From assembly GCA_964399545.1 (NCBI GenBank), contig CAYNRG010000002.1:1-64000 (forward strand): a stretch of DNA of 64,000 bases, in the 5' to 3' direction. How positions within the stretch are numbered: position 1 is the stretch's first letter; each line of letters begins with the position of its first letter. This document shows, piece by piece, positions 25,650-33,270 of the stretch. Under the pieces are notes generated by a model. The model was not told the origin of the DNA, searched no databases, and saw nothing but the letters and a program-made list of their open reading frames with translations. This DNA comes from CAYNRG01 sp964399545. Lineage in GTDB: Bacteria; Bacillota_I; Bacilli_A; Erysipelotrichales; Erysipelotrichaceae. Position numbers and translations under genes: made by a program.

Positions 25650-26486
25650 CTATACCGTTAAAACGCCTACCCATCTTAAGAAGATAGCTCCTAAAATTAC
25701 AAAAACAATCAATCGATTGGAGTTCATCCATTTTTTTCCAAGCAGCCAATAACATAATCCGACTAATATAGCTGGGAAAAGTGCCGGCATAATTTGATCG
25801 GCATATTTTTGAAGAGTTAAAACGTTAGTGATTGCTTCACCATTCGCATCTGTTCCTAAATTAATGGTTACATCTGCTAAAGGAAATTTTACCATTGCTG
25901 CAATCATCGCTCCAACAACCGTTAACCCAACAACAGAAGCCGCTTCTGTAAAAGCATTCATTTTATCGCTCAGTGTAGTGACTAATTTTACCCCTTGACT
26001 ATACCCTAAATCAAATAATTTGAAGCGGAAGAAAAATACACCGATATTCCAAGCAATCCAAATCGCAAGTCCTAATCCATTTCCTTCCAAAGCCATGGAA
26101 GCTGCAATAGATCCAAAAACCGCTCCTGCTACCATACCAAAAATGGTATCTCCAATTCCAGCGAACGGACCCATTAATGCAGTTTTAATTGATGCAGCAA
26201 CTTCTAGACCCTCAGCACTCTGTGCTTGTTCCTCAATGGCAACATCCATCCCCAAGATCATACTTGCTACACGAGGTTCTGTATTAAAAAAGACAGAATG
26301 GGTTTCTAATGCTCTTTGTTTTAGTTCTGGATTATCTTTATATACTCGCTCAATAACCGGAAGCATGGTAGATAGATAACCTAACCCTTGCATTCTTTCG
26401 TAGTTCCACCCAATTTGACTTTGCCAAATCCATCGAAGATTTAACCTTCTTAATTCTGCTTTTGTAAATAGTGACTTATTCTTCAT
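25650..26486 (-). CDS. PTS mannose-family EIID, third cluster
   Basis: A 278-residue membrane IID subunit (WIWQSQIGWNYERMQGLGYL opening; IKTALMGPFAGIGDTIFGMV core). ATG at 26486 has GGGAGGTGACGATT upstream; a longer frame to 26549 lacks a ribosome site. It overlaps the IIC 3' end by 11 bases. Last gene of the third PTS operon. Confidence 0.92.
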   Translation of the reverse strand: MKNKSLFTKAELRRLNLRWIWQSQIGWNYERMQGLGYLSTMLPVIERVYKDNPELKQRALETHSVFFNTEPRVASMILGMDVAIEEQAQSAEGLEVAASIKTALMGPFAGIGDTIFGMVAGAVFGSIAASMALEGNGLGLAIWIAWNIGVFFFRFKLFDLGYSQGVKLVTTLSDKMNAFTEAASVVGLTVVGAMIAAMVKFPLADVTINLGTDANGEAITNVLTLQKYADQIMPALFPAILVGLCYWLLGKKWMNSNRLIVFVILGAIFLRWVGVLTV

Positions 26487-27261
26487 AATCGTCACCTCCC
26501 ATACTTCCAGCAACCATGGTTGGAGATTTGGTCTGGTTTTGGTAAACAATTAAAGCAGCAACAAAGCCAATAAGTCCAATTCCAAGAATTGGCATAGATA
26601 AGTATGCCGCAAGAACGAACCCAAGAATTAGATATTGTGGAGTCTTTCTTACTGGCAAATAGCGAAGTAAGATTGTAAACCCTACAACTGGCAATAATCC
26701 TCCTGCTAGTTTAAATCCATCCATAATTACCGGATGGAAAAATCCGATAACAGAATCCACCAAAGAGCTTCCAAAATACAAAAATAAGAAAACCGGAATC
26801 GCTCTAGATAATCCCCATGGAATAATTCCTAAATGATTCATCAAATTAATACCTTTAGTATTCCCCTGTGCAACATATTTGTCAGCAATATGTTGGAATG
26901 CTGTGTTTGAAAAACGAGCTAAAATATCGAGTTGTACAAATAAGGCAGCTAATGCAATACCAATAGATGAAGCTAGTGTTACAGGATCTTGACCACTTGT
27001 TGCTCCCAATGCAGTAGCAATCATTCCCGATGAAGTAATATTCAATACTGATGCTCCTCCATACGTTGCAATCCCTAACTGTGTCATCTGCAAAGTTCCC
27101 CCAACAATTAGCCCATACACCGGATCTCCTACAACAATCCCAGTAAATAAACTAGCTGCAATTGCATTATTAAATCCCAAGCTGAATGAAAGAAGATCAA
27201 TGATTCCCCAAAATGCCCATGCTGTAATCAGCAAAATCTGAATAAGACTTAAGTCATTCAC
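26476..27261 (-). CDS. PTS mannose-family EIIC, third cluster
   Basis: A 261-residue membrane IIC subunit: GLIVGGTLQMTQLGIATYGGA and SIGIALAALFVQLDI are family features. It starts with GTG at 27261, with AAGGAGGATG upstream. The 87-base gap to the preceding SIS gene is the largest within this minus-strand run, so a separate promoter is possible, though I could not identify one. Confidence 0.9.
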   Translation of the reverse strand: MNDLSLIQILLITAWAFWGIIDLLSFSLGFNNAIAASLFTGIVVGDPVYGLIVGGTLQMTQLGIATYGGASVLNITSSGMIATALGATSGQDPVTLASSIGIALAALFVQLDILARFSNTAFQHIADKYVAQGNTKGINLMNHLGIIPWGLSRAIPVFLFLYFGSSLVDSVIGFFHPVIMDGFKLAGGLLPVVGFTILLRYLPVRKTPQYLILGFVLAAYLSMPILGIGLIGFVAALIVYQNQTKSPTMVAGSMGGDDYEE

Positions 27262-27348
27262 AATTTAACATCCTCCTTTTCTGTTGTTCAAAATTGTATA
27301 TCGATAAAGACGCCTTGCTCGCTGACAGAGCTTTTAATCTTTCACCGC

Positions 27349-28071
27349 CTAAAAATGTTTAATTCTATTCTTATATTTTTCATAGATGGCCCCATTATCA
27401 AAGCCATCTACATTTTGGGATTGAAAAACCATTGGTTTAATCCCTTCTTTTTCACAAATTCGCAGCGCTTCACAAACAATTGTATTGAGAATAGCCATAC
27501 TTCCGATGGATGAGCCTGGTGCAGTCTTCATCCCTTGAATGGTCAATAGTGCATCTCCTTGTGGAACACAATTATCCAAAATAATATCAGCACACTCGTA
27601 TAGCTTCTTTCCTGAATGGTGACGGCTTGTTGAAGCTGTCGACTGTTCTACATTCGTTACGGCTATAACTAATACACCTTCTTTTTGACATCTCATTGCC
27701 ATTTCAATCGGCAATGCATTTCTTCCAGAATTACTAGAGATAATCATAACATCTCCTTTTTCAATCACATAACTGTCAAAGATAATATCAGCAACTCCTG
27801 ATAATTTTTCTATCGCTCCACTTCTCTGCGCTCCAAATGATGTTAGTACATCAGGATCCAGAATTGCATTTACATTCGCAAGTCCTCCTGCTCGAGCAAA
27901 AAGTTCAATCCCCATCATATGAGAGTGGCCCGATCCAAAAGTGTGGATAATTTTGTCATTTTTAATCACTTCTGCAAAAACCTGTGCAACTTCTTCTATT
28001 TTTTCTTTTTGTGTTTCTTCAATCTTGTTTAATAATTTAATAACCTCTTGAATATATTCAAACTGTGCCAT
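27349..28071 (-). CDS. SIS-domain phosphosugar protein, first of three paralogs
   Basis: A 240-residue single-SIS protein of the UPF0309 group. Key stretches: HTFGSGHSHMMGIELFARAGG (phosphate-sugar loop; quoted GSGHSH), ISSNSGRNALPIEMAM, STSRHHSGKKLYE, DNCVPQGDALL and PGSSIGSMAILN. Family members bind or isomerise phosphosugars; none has a firmly known reaction that I can assign. It follows the second SIS paralog by 2 bases and lies in the third PTS operon, so it probably acts on the phosphorylated product of that transporter. Confidence 0.8.
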   Translation of the reverse strand: MAQFEYIQEVIKLLNKIEETQKEKIEEVAQVFAEVIKNDKIIHTFGSGHSHMMGIELFARAGGLANVNAILDPDVLTSFGAQRSGAIEKLSGVADIIFDSYVIEKGDVMIISSNSGRNALPIEMAMRCQKEGVLVIAVTNVEQSTASTSRHHSGKKLYECADIILDNCVPQGDALLTIQGMKTAPGSSIGSMAILNTIVCEALRICEKEGIKPMVFQSQNVDGFDNGAIYEKYKNRIKHF

Positions 28072-28073
28072 CT

Positions 28074-28826
28074 TTAAATTCTCCCTCTATATTTTTCTTT
28101 TAACTCTTGATTTCTTTTCTTTGACTGCTCCTCTTTTTCTTCAAGGAAAAGAGGAACTTCAATCTTATTTCTTTGCAAGTCCAAAATAATTTCAGTTGTT
28201 AATGACTGTGCAATACATGCTCCTGTAATAGAAGAAACTGAACAAACTTTTTCTTTCCCTTCTGTTTGCATTAAAGCATCTCCTTGTGGACCACAATTAT
28301 CAATCACTACATCTGCTAACTCATATAATTTTTTTCCACTTGGATGTCGAGATGCTTCTGCTGTTGTGTGTTGCCAACTAGTCACCACAACAAGCGGATG
28401 TCCTTTTTCCTTAGCTGTTAAAGCCATATCAATAACCACTCCATTAATTCCAGAATTCGAAATAATAATAAATACATCTTCTGGGCGAATGTCATACAAC
28501 TGATACAATTGATCTGCAATATGTGGTCTTCTTTCAAAAATATTATCTTGATCCTTAAACTCCGCTAAACTAAATAATCCTCTTAAAACAAAATCAGTTG
28601 TTTCTATATTGTGCACTGGAGCTAAACTTCCTGGACGATCTTTCATTTCCAAGCCAAACCCAATCGAATGACCTGATCCAAAAACATGAATTACTCCTGA
28701 ATTCGCAATGGATTTTGCACAAAGCGATGCAGCTTTCTTTATATTTTGATCTTCTTTCTCATATACTTGATCAATGAGTTCTAAAACCTCATCGTAAAAT
28801 CTATTCATTGTAATTTCCATCATCAT
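28074..28826 (-). CDS. SIS-domain phosphosugar protein, second of three paralogs
   Basis: A 250-residue UPF0309-type SIS protein: HVFGSGHSIGFGLEMKDRPG, ISNSGINGVVIDMAL, EASRHPSGKKLYE and DNCGPQGDALM. Three ATG codons in a row begin the frame (28826, 28823, 28820) after AAGGGGAT; the third has the best spacing, so the true start may be 28820. It has clearly diverged from its neighbours in the region after the first SIS loop, which suggests a different substrate or a heteromeric role. Confidence 0.78.
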   Translation of the reverse strand: MMMEITMNRFYDEVLELIDQVYEKEDQNIKKAASLCAKSIANSGVIHVFGSGHSIGFGLEMKDRPGSLAPVHNIETTDFVLRGLFSLAEFKDQDNIFERRPHIADQLYQLYDIRPEDVFIIISNSGINGVVIDMALTAKEKGHPLVVVTSWQHTTAEASRHPSGKKLYELADVVIDNCGPQGDALMQTEGKEKVCSVSSITGACIAQSLTTEIILDLQRNKIEVPLFLEEKEEQSKKRNQELKEKYRGRI

Positions 28827-28835
28827 ATCCCCTTC

Positions 28836-29576
28836 TTATGAATTCCAGCGACCTTCATATTTACTGGATAAGGAACGATTGTGTACATCTGCTCCTTCAA
28901 TATTCGCACTTAGCAATACTGGGCACTCTTTCCCACTTTCTTTTAAATAGCGATAAGTTTCTGCCGTTAACATTTGAGCAACGACATTGCCACATAAAGT
29001 TGCAATTTGATTAGCATGAAGTCCATCTAAATTTACAACCAAATCTGGATAAGGAGCACAAGTATCTAACGTTAAATCTACTACTTCTTCTAACTTCTTT
29101 TGGCTTGGATGTTGAGAATCGCTGTTTTCTGAACAAGCTTTCGAAACAACGCCAATAACAGTGTGACCTTCTTCTTTAGCTTTCATGGCCATTTCAATCG
29201 CAACTGCCTCTGCTCCTGAAAAAGAAACGATTATAAATAAATCTTTAGGATGAATGTTATAAAGGTTCCATAATTGAGTAGCCCTCTCACAGTTCTTAGA
29301 AAAATCTTCATCCTGTAACTGTTGAGCAGAGATTTTTCCTCGTAACGCTAAATCTTTAGCATTGAATTGGTGAAATGGCATCAGTCCACCTGCACGATAG
29401 CCTAATTCCATCGAAAATTCTCGAGCATGGCCTAGTCCAAAAACTTGAACTAACCCTTCCTCCATCATGCACTCTCCCATCATCTTAGAAGCAATTTTGA
29501 TTTTTTCTTGCTGCGTATCTTTAATTTCCTCCATCGCTTTTTTTAATTTAATTACAAAATCCTTTGTTCCTTCCAT
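28836..29576 (-). CDS. SIS-domain phosphosugar protein, third of three paralogs
   Basis: A 246-residue SIS protein: QVFGLGHAREFSMELGYRAGG (the usual GSGH serine is Leu here: GLGH), VSFSGAEAVAIEMAM, SDSQHPSQKKLEEV and DTCAPYPDLVVNLDG. It is the first gene of the SIS trio; ATG at 29576 with AAGGAGGG upstream. The changed sugar-phosphate loop and DTCAPYPD in place of DNCxPQGD mark it as the most divergent copy. Function unknown; phosphosugar binding is inferred. Confidence 0.78.
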   Translation of the reverse strand: MEGTKDFVIKLKKAMEEIKDTQQEKIKIASKMMGECMMEEGLVQVFGLGHAREFSMELGYRAGGLMPFHQFNAKDLALRGKISAQQLQDEDFSKNCERATQLWNLYNIHPKDLFIIVSFSGAEAVAIEMAMKAKEEGHTVIGVVSKACSENSDSQHPSQKKLEEVVDLTLDTCAPYPDLVVNLDGLHANQIATLCGNVVAQMLTAETYRYLKESGKECPVLLSANIEGADVHNRSLSSKYEGRWNS

Positions 29577-29588
29577 CGTTCCCTCCTT

Positions 29589-29613
29589 AAATATACATTT
29601 TTTTGTATTTTAT
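29589..29613. promoter_or_regulatory. Operator-like motif before the SIS trio
   Basis: AATATACATTTTTTTGTA with flanks (25 bases) matches 30618-30642 at 22 of 25 positions. Its core is an inverted repeat ATACA-N6-TGTAT. It sits just upstream of the ribosome site of the first SIS gene. Confidence 0.5.
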
Positions 29614-29641
29614 TCCCAAAACAAAACAGTTCTCTTTAAAC

Positions 29642-30046
29642 TTACCTCTGTTCTGTCTTATTTGGCATAATTTTTTTTAAATATCCTATAGCTTGTCGGG
29701 GATCTACAACTTTAACTTGAACTCTTCTTTTATCTTTTAAAACAAATTCTAGCAAGTCATTCTTTGTCTTTCGAATCATCCTCCAACTTTCAACTTCATC
29801 GTATTTAATTATATCTTTCGGTTTGTCATTTAAATAAATAACCACTTCTTCTTCATAAAAATCCATAATCTTCTGATTAGGTAAAAAAGCAAGAATAAGA
29901 AAAGCTGCAACTAAAAACCAGCCTAACCATGATGTCCAGTCTAAAATTAAAAGCCCAATAGCTAGTACACCGAAAATCCCCAGAGAAAAAAGTGGTTTTG
30001 TTCCAATCCTTTTTTTTGGTTTCTCTTCCCTTTTAAATTCTTCCAT
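29642..30046 (-). CDS. Small membrane protein with a C-terminal PH-like domain
   Basis: A 134-residue protein: charged N terminus (EEFKREEKPKKRIG), two membrane helices (LFSLGIFGVLAIGLLILDW and WFLVAAFLILAFL), then a soluble beta-rich part (EEEVVIYLNDKPKDIIKYDEVES..., LLEFVLKDKRRVQVKV) that looks like bacterial PH/YcxB-type domains. The ATG at 30046 is chosen because AAAGGTGG lies 8 bases before it. It is placed between the IIB gene and the SIS trio, but I cannot assign a role in sugar use. Confidence 0.7.
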   Translation of the reverse strand: MEEFKREEKPKKRIGTKPLFSLGIFGVLAIGLLILDWTSWLGWFLVAAFLILAFLPNQKIMDFYEEEVVIYLNDKPKDIIKYDEVESWRMIRKTKNDLLEFVLKDKRRVQVKVVDPRQAIGYLKKIMPNKTEQR

Positions 30047-30069
30047 GAAGATAACCACCTTTCTAGTAT

Positions 30070-30558
30070 TTACATATTCTTAACTAGTTTAATAAAATCC
30101 TGTGGTTCATCACTTGGAACCATTTGAGCTATAACACGAACTCCCTTTTGAGCTAAATATCGTGCATTCTCCACATCTTCTTTCGTAACACTCACAGTAT
30201 GATAAAGTCGTGTTGAGCCTGGCTTATTAGAGATATTGCCTACTGTAATTGTAGAGATTTCAGCACCTTTATCAATAATCTCTTTTGCTGTCTTTGTTCC
30301 TTTAAGAACAATAAAAATTCGTTCACCCTCATAAGCTGTTGGATCTGATAATCGTTCCACTGCACGATCAATGGATAGAATAGATAATTTCACTCCACTT
30401 GGACAAGCCATCTTTAAAGCCATTTTCTGAATTTCATCTTTTGATGCTAAATCATCAATAACCATAATTCGAGAAGCGTTTAGTTCATTAGTCCAAAAAG
30501 CTGCTACCTGTCCATGAATTAACCGCTCATCAATTCGAGCATTAACAATATTTGCCAT
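30070..30558 (-). CDS. PTS mannose-family EIIB, third cluster
   Basis: A 162-residue IIB domain with phospho-acceptor His15 in ARIDERLIHGQVA, and the family blocks MACPSGVKLSILS and TVGNISNKPGSTRLY. ATG at 30558 with GGAGGATAACC upstream. First gene of the minus-strand part of the third PTS cluster, divergent from its EIIA. Confidence 0.92.
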   Translation of the reverse strand: MANIVNARIDERLIHGQVAAFWTNELNASRIMVIDDLASKDEIQKMALKMACPSGVKLSILSIDRAVERLSDPTAYEGERIFIVLKGTKTAKEIIDKGAEISTITVGNISNKPGSTRLYHTVSVTKEDVENARYLAQKGVRVIAQMVPSDEPQDFIKLVKNM

Positions 30559-30617
30559 ACGGTTATCCTCCTTGTTATTTTCACTATACCCCAGCACCTT
30601 TTAAAATTCAAGACAAA

Positions 30618-30660
30618 ATATACGTTTTTTTGTAAATTATGATATGATAGCATTATATAC
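30618..30660 (+). promoter_or_regulatory. EIIA promoter with operator-like motif
   Basis: The 25-base motif (30618-30642) shared with 29589-29613 is directly followed by an extended -10 TGATATGAT (30642-30650). The motif also lies upstream of the divergent IIB gene, so one regulator could control both. Confidence 0.5.
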
Positions 30661-30676
30661 GAAAGGAAACATAATT

Positions 30677-31084
30677 ATGAGAGGAATTTTATTAATTAGC
30701 CACGGGTTTTATGCCAAAGAATTAAAAGAGTCATTAAAAATGATTGCCGGACAGGTTTCTAATTTATATACTGCTTGTCTTGAAGCAACTGATGGTCCTG
30801 ATGAGTTTAAACAAAAGTTACTTAATTTAGAGGACCAATTGCAACCTTATGATGAAGTTTTAATCTTTGCTGACTTATTAGGAGGTTCTCCTTGTAACAC
30901 CGCATTTTTACATACTTTGGGGAATGATAAATTTCGACTCATTGCAGGTATGAACTTTCCAATGATTCTTACAGCCCTTTTAGATTCTGAAGCTAGTGTT
31001 GAATCATTAATTATTCAAGGAAAAGAATCAATCGTCGATGTCCATGCTTTTACTAAGTCTGTGTCTGTGGATGATGAAGATTAA
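30677..31084 (+). CDS. PTS mannose-family EIIA, third cluster
   Basis: A 135-residue IIA domain, phospho-acceptor His9 in LLISHGFYAKEL, with the ADLLGGSPCNTAFL stretch. ATG at 30677 with AAAGGAAAC upstream; an in-frame ATG at 30644 overlaps the promoter and is rejected. It is divergent from the IIB gene, an unusual split of the PTS set. Confidence 0.92.
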   Translation: MRGILLISHGFYAKELKESLKMIAGQVSNLYTACLEATDGPDEFKQKLLNLEDQLQPYDEVLIFADLLGGSPCNTAFLHTLGNDKFRLIAGMNFPMILTALLDSEASVESLIIQGKESIVDVHAFTKSVSVDDED

Positions 31085-31167
31085 AAATAATCAAATAACT
31101 CTATTCTTAAAAGGTTATCCTGGATGAGGCTTGTTTCAACCTTAATTCGTGTCTACTTGATAGCATC

Positions 31168-31222
31168 AGGATACTTAAACACCCCACGACTATAAAAAAA
31201 TCGTGGGGTGTTTAAGTATCCT
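31168..31222. repeat. 22-bp perfect inverted repeat with 11-base loop
   Basis: Left arm 31168-31189 and right arm 31201-31222 are exact reverse complements (core CACCCCACGA / TCGTGGGGTG). Neither strand has the T tract expected of an intrinsic terminator; the T run lies in the loop on the minus strand. Upstream, TATCCTGGATG (about 31116) partly complements CATCAGGATA (31164-31173), so a larger structure is possible. Confidence 0.75.
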
Positions 31223-31227
31223 ATAGC

Positions 31228-31533
31228 CTAGCTTCTGTCTCGAAAAATCTTACCCAAAACCACACACAGAAAAAATGTTACCAATAATAAAGGTCCTGGT
31301 GTAATTGCCGTTATTCCTAACTCTCTATCATAGGCAATTGCTAAAACCGCTACCGGAAATAATATTCGAAAAAAATCAACTCTCTTGATTCCTTCAATAA
31401 ACAACATTGCAGCAATCAGGATGAGTATCACCCGTGAAAAGTTTACATCCTGATAACCACCTATTATCTTTAACCCTGCTGAAATAATCAACGCTGAAAA
31501 TATTACACCCCACATTAATTTTTTATTTCCCAT
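31228..31533 (-). CDS. Small membrane protein, LiaI/LiaF-N-like
   Basis: A 101-residue protein with four hydrophobic segments (LMWGVIFSALIISAGLKII, VILILIAAMLFIEGI, ILFPVAVLAIAY, GPLLLVTFFLCVVLG). The layout recalls the membrane domain at the N terminus of LiaF/DUF5668 proteins, but the match is loose. ATG at 31533 with AAAGGAGAG upstream. Lies downstream of divIC, separated by a terminator. Confidence 0.6.
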   Translation of the reverse strand: MGNKKLMWGVIFSALIISAGLKIIGGYQDVNFSRVILILIAAMLFIEGIKRVDFFRILFPVAVLAIAYDRELGITAITPGPLLLVTFFLCVVLGKIFRDRS

Positions 31534-31647
31534 TCTACTCTCCTTTGACTTTCTACCCCTTTACACCTTCATTATAATAACGCTTCTATAAACAACAATA
31601 ATTCAAGTAATCTTACTTCTTATCCAAATAGGCTATCTTCCTCAATG

Positions 31648-31673
31648 AAAAAAAACAGATCTCTTTCGAGATC
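31648..31673 (-). terminator. Terminator of divIC
   Basis: Minus strand: GATCTC / GAGATC stem (plus 31668-31673 and 31658-31663) with loop GAAA, then eight T (plus A run 31648-31655). Confidence 0.85.
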
Positions 31674-31740
31674 CATATCTTCTTTATAGTTTAAAATTTT
31701 AGTCTCCTTAAAATCTCATCACAGCTTTTTTAATCTCTTT

Positions 31741-32076
31741 TTATTCATCCAATGAAGGAAGATAGAAAATTTGTTCTCCTTCTTTTGTAAGCATATAATT
31801 TCCACGCGCATAGTTTTGTACATATGCTGGATCTTCTAACTTTTCGCGTTGAGAAATAAGAAAAGTATTTTCTTCCTCAATTTCAAGAAGTTTTTCTCCT
31901 GCTTCCTTTAGATTTCGTTGCAATTGAACCGTAGTATTTACTTCTTCGATTACCCCATAAATTAACCACGCTGAAAATCCAATGACAGCAAAGCAAAGAA
32001 AAGCTACAAATGGAGTCATTTTTCTTGTTTTTCTTACCTTTTTCCTTCTAACTACTCTTTTTTTGGGCTGAGTCAT
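31741..32076 (-). CDS. divIC: Cell division protein DivIC/FtsB-like
   Basis: A 111-residue bitopic septum protein. A basic N terminus (KKRVVRRKKVRKTRK), one membrane helix (FVAFLCFAVIGFSAWLIYG), a coiled coil (TTVQLQRNLKEAGEKLLEIEEEN) and the family end DPAYVQNYARGNYMLTKEGEQIFYLP. It works with FtsL/DivIB in the divisome. The ATG at 32076 has AAGGAGAG at a good distance. In Bacillus divIC sits just downstream of rqcP (yabO) in the mfd cluster; here a 7-kb catabolic block on the other strand lies between them. Confidence 0.9.
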   Translation of the reverse strand: MTQPKKRVVRRKKVRKTRKMTPFVAFLCFAVIGFSAWLIYGVIEEVNTTVQLQRNLKEAGEKLLEIEEENTFLISQREKLEDPAYVQNYARGNYMLTKEGEQIFYLPSLDE

Positions 32077-32225
32077 ATTCATCTCTCCTTGTCTTTTTAT
32101 TATACGTATTTCTTTTCTTTTATGCAAACTTTAATTCTTCGCTTTAGTAGTGTATACTTTATGTAGGCATTGTGTTATTTACTTTAAAACACAAAAAACC
32201 TTCCCCATTTGCAAGAAAATTAAGT

Positions 32226-32254
32226 TTGTCTTGCAATTCTGTTTGACATATAAT
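32226..32254 (+). promoter_or_regulatory. Promoter of the IclR-type regulator
   Basis: TTGTCT (32226-32231), 17-bp spacer, TATAAT (32249-32254); start codon 22 bases further on after AAAGGAGG. Confidence 0.65.
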
Positions 32255-32276
32255 AAAAAAGCAAAGGAGGTATTTT

Positions 32277-33044
32277 ATGAATAAATCAGAAGCAAAGGTA
32301 AAATCTTTATACAAATCCTTACAAATATTAGATTGTTTTTCCGCAAAGAAACCTCAATTAGGTATCTCTGAAGTCGCAAAAATGCTTAATATGACAAAGA
32401 GTAATGTTCACAATATTGTATCCACGCTTGTGTATGCTGGTTACTTAGAAAAAGAAGAAAACTCTGAAAAATATTGTCTTACTAATAAAATGCTTGAATT
32501 TTCCTATATTATAACACATCAATTAACCTACCAAGCAACTGTCCAATTAGCTATGCAAAAGCTAGCGAAAAAGGTTCGTGGGGTTGTCTATTTTGGTATT
32601 CTTCATGGATCTTATGTTTTATATATGTTCGCAACGCTTCCTCATAATGAAGATACAAACCTAGTTGTCCGCTCTATCATGGGAGAAAAAGCCCCTTTAT
32701 ATTGTACCTCTATCGGAAAAGCCTTATTGATGACTCTTCCCGAAAAAGAAATTCTAAATCGTTTCCATTCTACGCCAAAAGAAAAGTACACTGCAAACAC
32801 CTTAACAACGGATAAAGAATTACTTGCAAATATCTCAACATCAAAAAAACGAGGATATGCCGAGGACCTTTTTGAACATGAGGAAAATGTTCGTTGTATT
32901 GGAGTTCCCATTTCTACCCACACCGGAGACTATATTGGAGCAATGAGCGTTTCTGGTCTGCCTATAGATATTTCAGAAGAAGAAATTTCTGATGTAATCA
33001 AAGCTTTACAGAATACAGCGTTAGAGATTCGAACACAACTCTGA
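32277..33044 (+). CDS. IclR-family transcriptional regulator
   Basis: A 255-residue regulator. Winged helix at residues about 8-65 (LDCFSAKKPQLGISEVAKML, MTKSNVHNIVSTLV) and the C-terminal IclR effector domain (about 75-250: GEKAPLYCTSIGKALL, RGYAEDLFEHEENVRCIGVPI, AMSVSGLP). Effectors of this family are often sugar acids or aromatic acids. It precedes the TRAP operon in the same direction, 226 bases upstream of the binding-protein gene, whose promoter contains a 27-bp palindrome that is its most likely operator. Confidence 0.92.
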   Translation: MNKSEAKVKSLYKSLQILDCFSAKKPQLGISEVAKMLNMTKSNVHNIVSTLVYAGYLEKEENSEKYCLTNKMLEFSYIITHQLTYQATVQLAMQKLAKKVRGVVYFGILHGSYVLYMFATLPHNEDTNLVVRSIMGEKAPLYCTSIGKALLMTLPEKEILNRFHSTPKEKYTANTLTTDKELLANISTSKKRGYAEDLFEHEENVRCIGVPISTHTGDYIGAMSVSGLPIDISEEEISDVIKALQNTALEIRTQL

Positions 33045-33182
33045 TTCAAAATCTTCATTTTATACTTCATTCTGAACTAATAATAAATTTACTTTTATCT
33101 CATTCAAAACTTTCTTAAACAATCTTTAATAAGGAAGTTTTTTGTTCTTTTCTCTCTCAAAATAATATTTTCCTCAAAACTA

Positions 33183-33210
33183 TTGACATCGCTTTCATTT
33201 TTGATATGAT
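33183..33210 (+). promoter_or_regulatory. Promoter of the TRAP operon with a cre-like site
   Basis: TTGACA (33183-33188), 16-bp spacer, TATGAT (33205-33210). Across the -35, TGACATCGCTTTCA (33184-33197) fits the CcpA cre consensus TGWAANCGNTNWCA with one mismatch, which suggests catabolite repression. Confidence 0.6.
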
Positions 33211-33223
33211 AAAGTTAACAAAT

Positions 33224-33250
33224 CAAATAGAGAACGTCGTTCTCTATTTG
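33224..33250 (+). promoter_or_regulatory. 27-bp perfect palindrome, likely IclR-type operator
   Basis: Arms CAAATAGAGAACG (33224-33236) and CGTTCTCTATTTG (33238-33250) around a single T. It starts about 14 bases after the -10 and covers the early transcript. GAGAAC recurs once more just downstream (33250-33255). There is no T tract, so it is not a terminator. Confidence 0.7.
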
Positions 33251-33270
33251 AGAACAATAAGGAGGAAACA

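Noticed and set aside
31168..31222. Possible CRISPR repeat or transposon end
   Set aside because: Only one copy of the hairpin in the window, no spacer spacing and no transposase.
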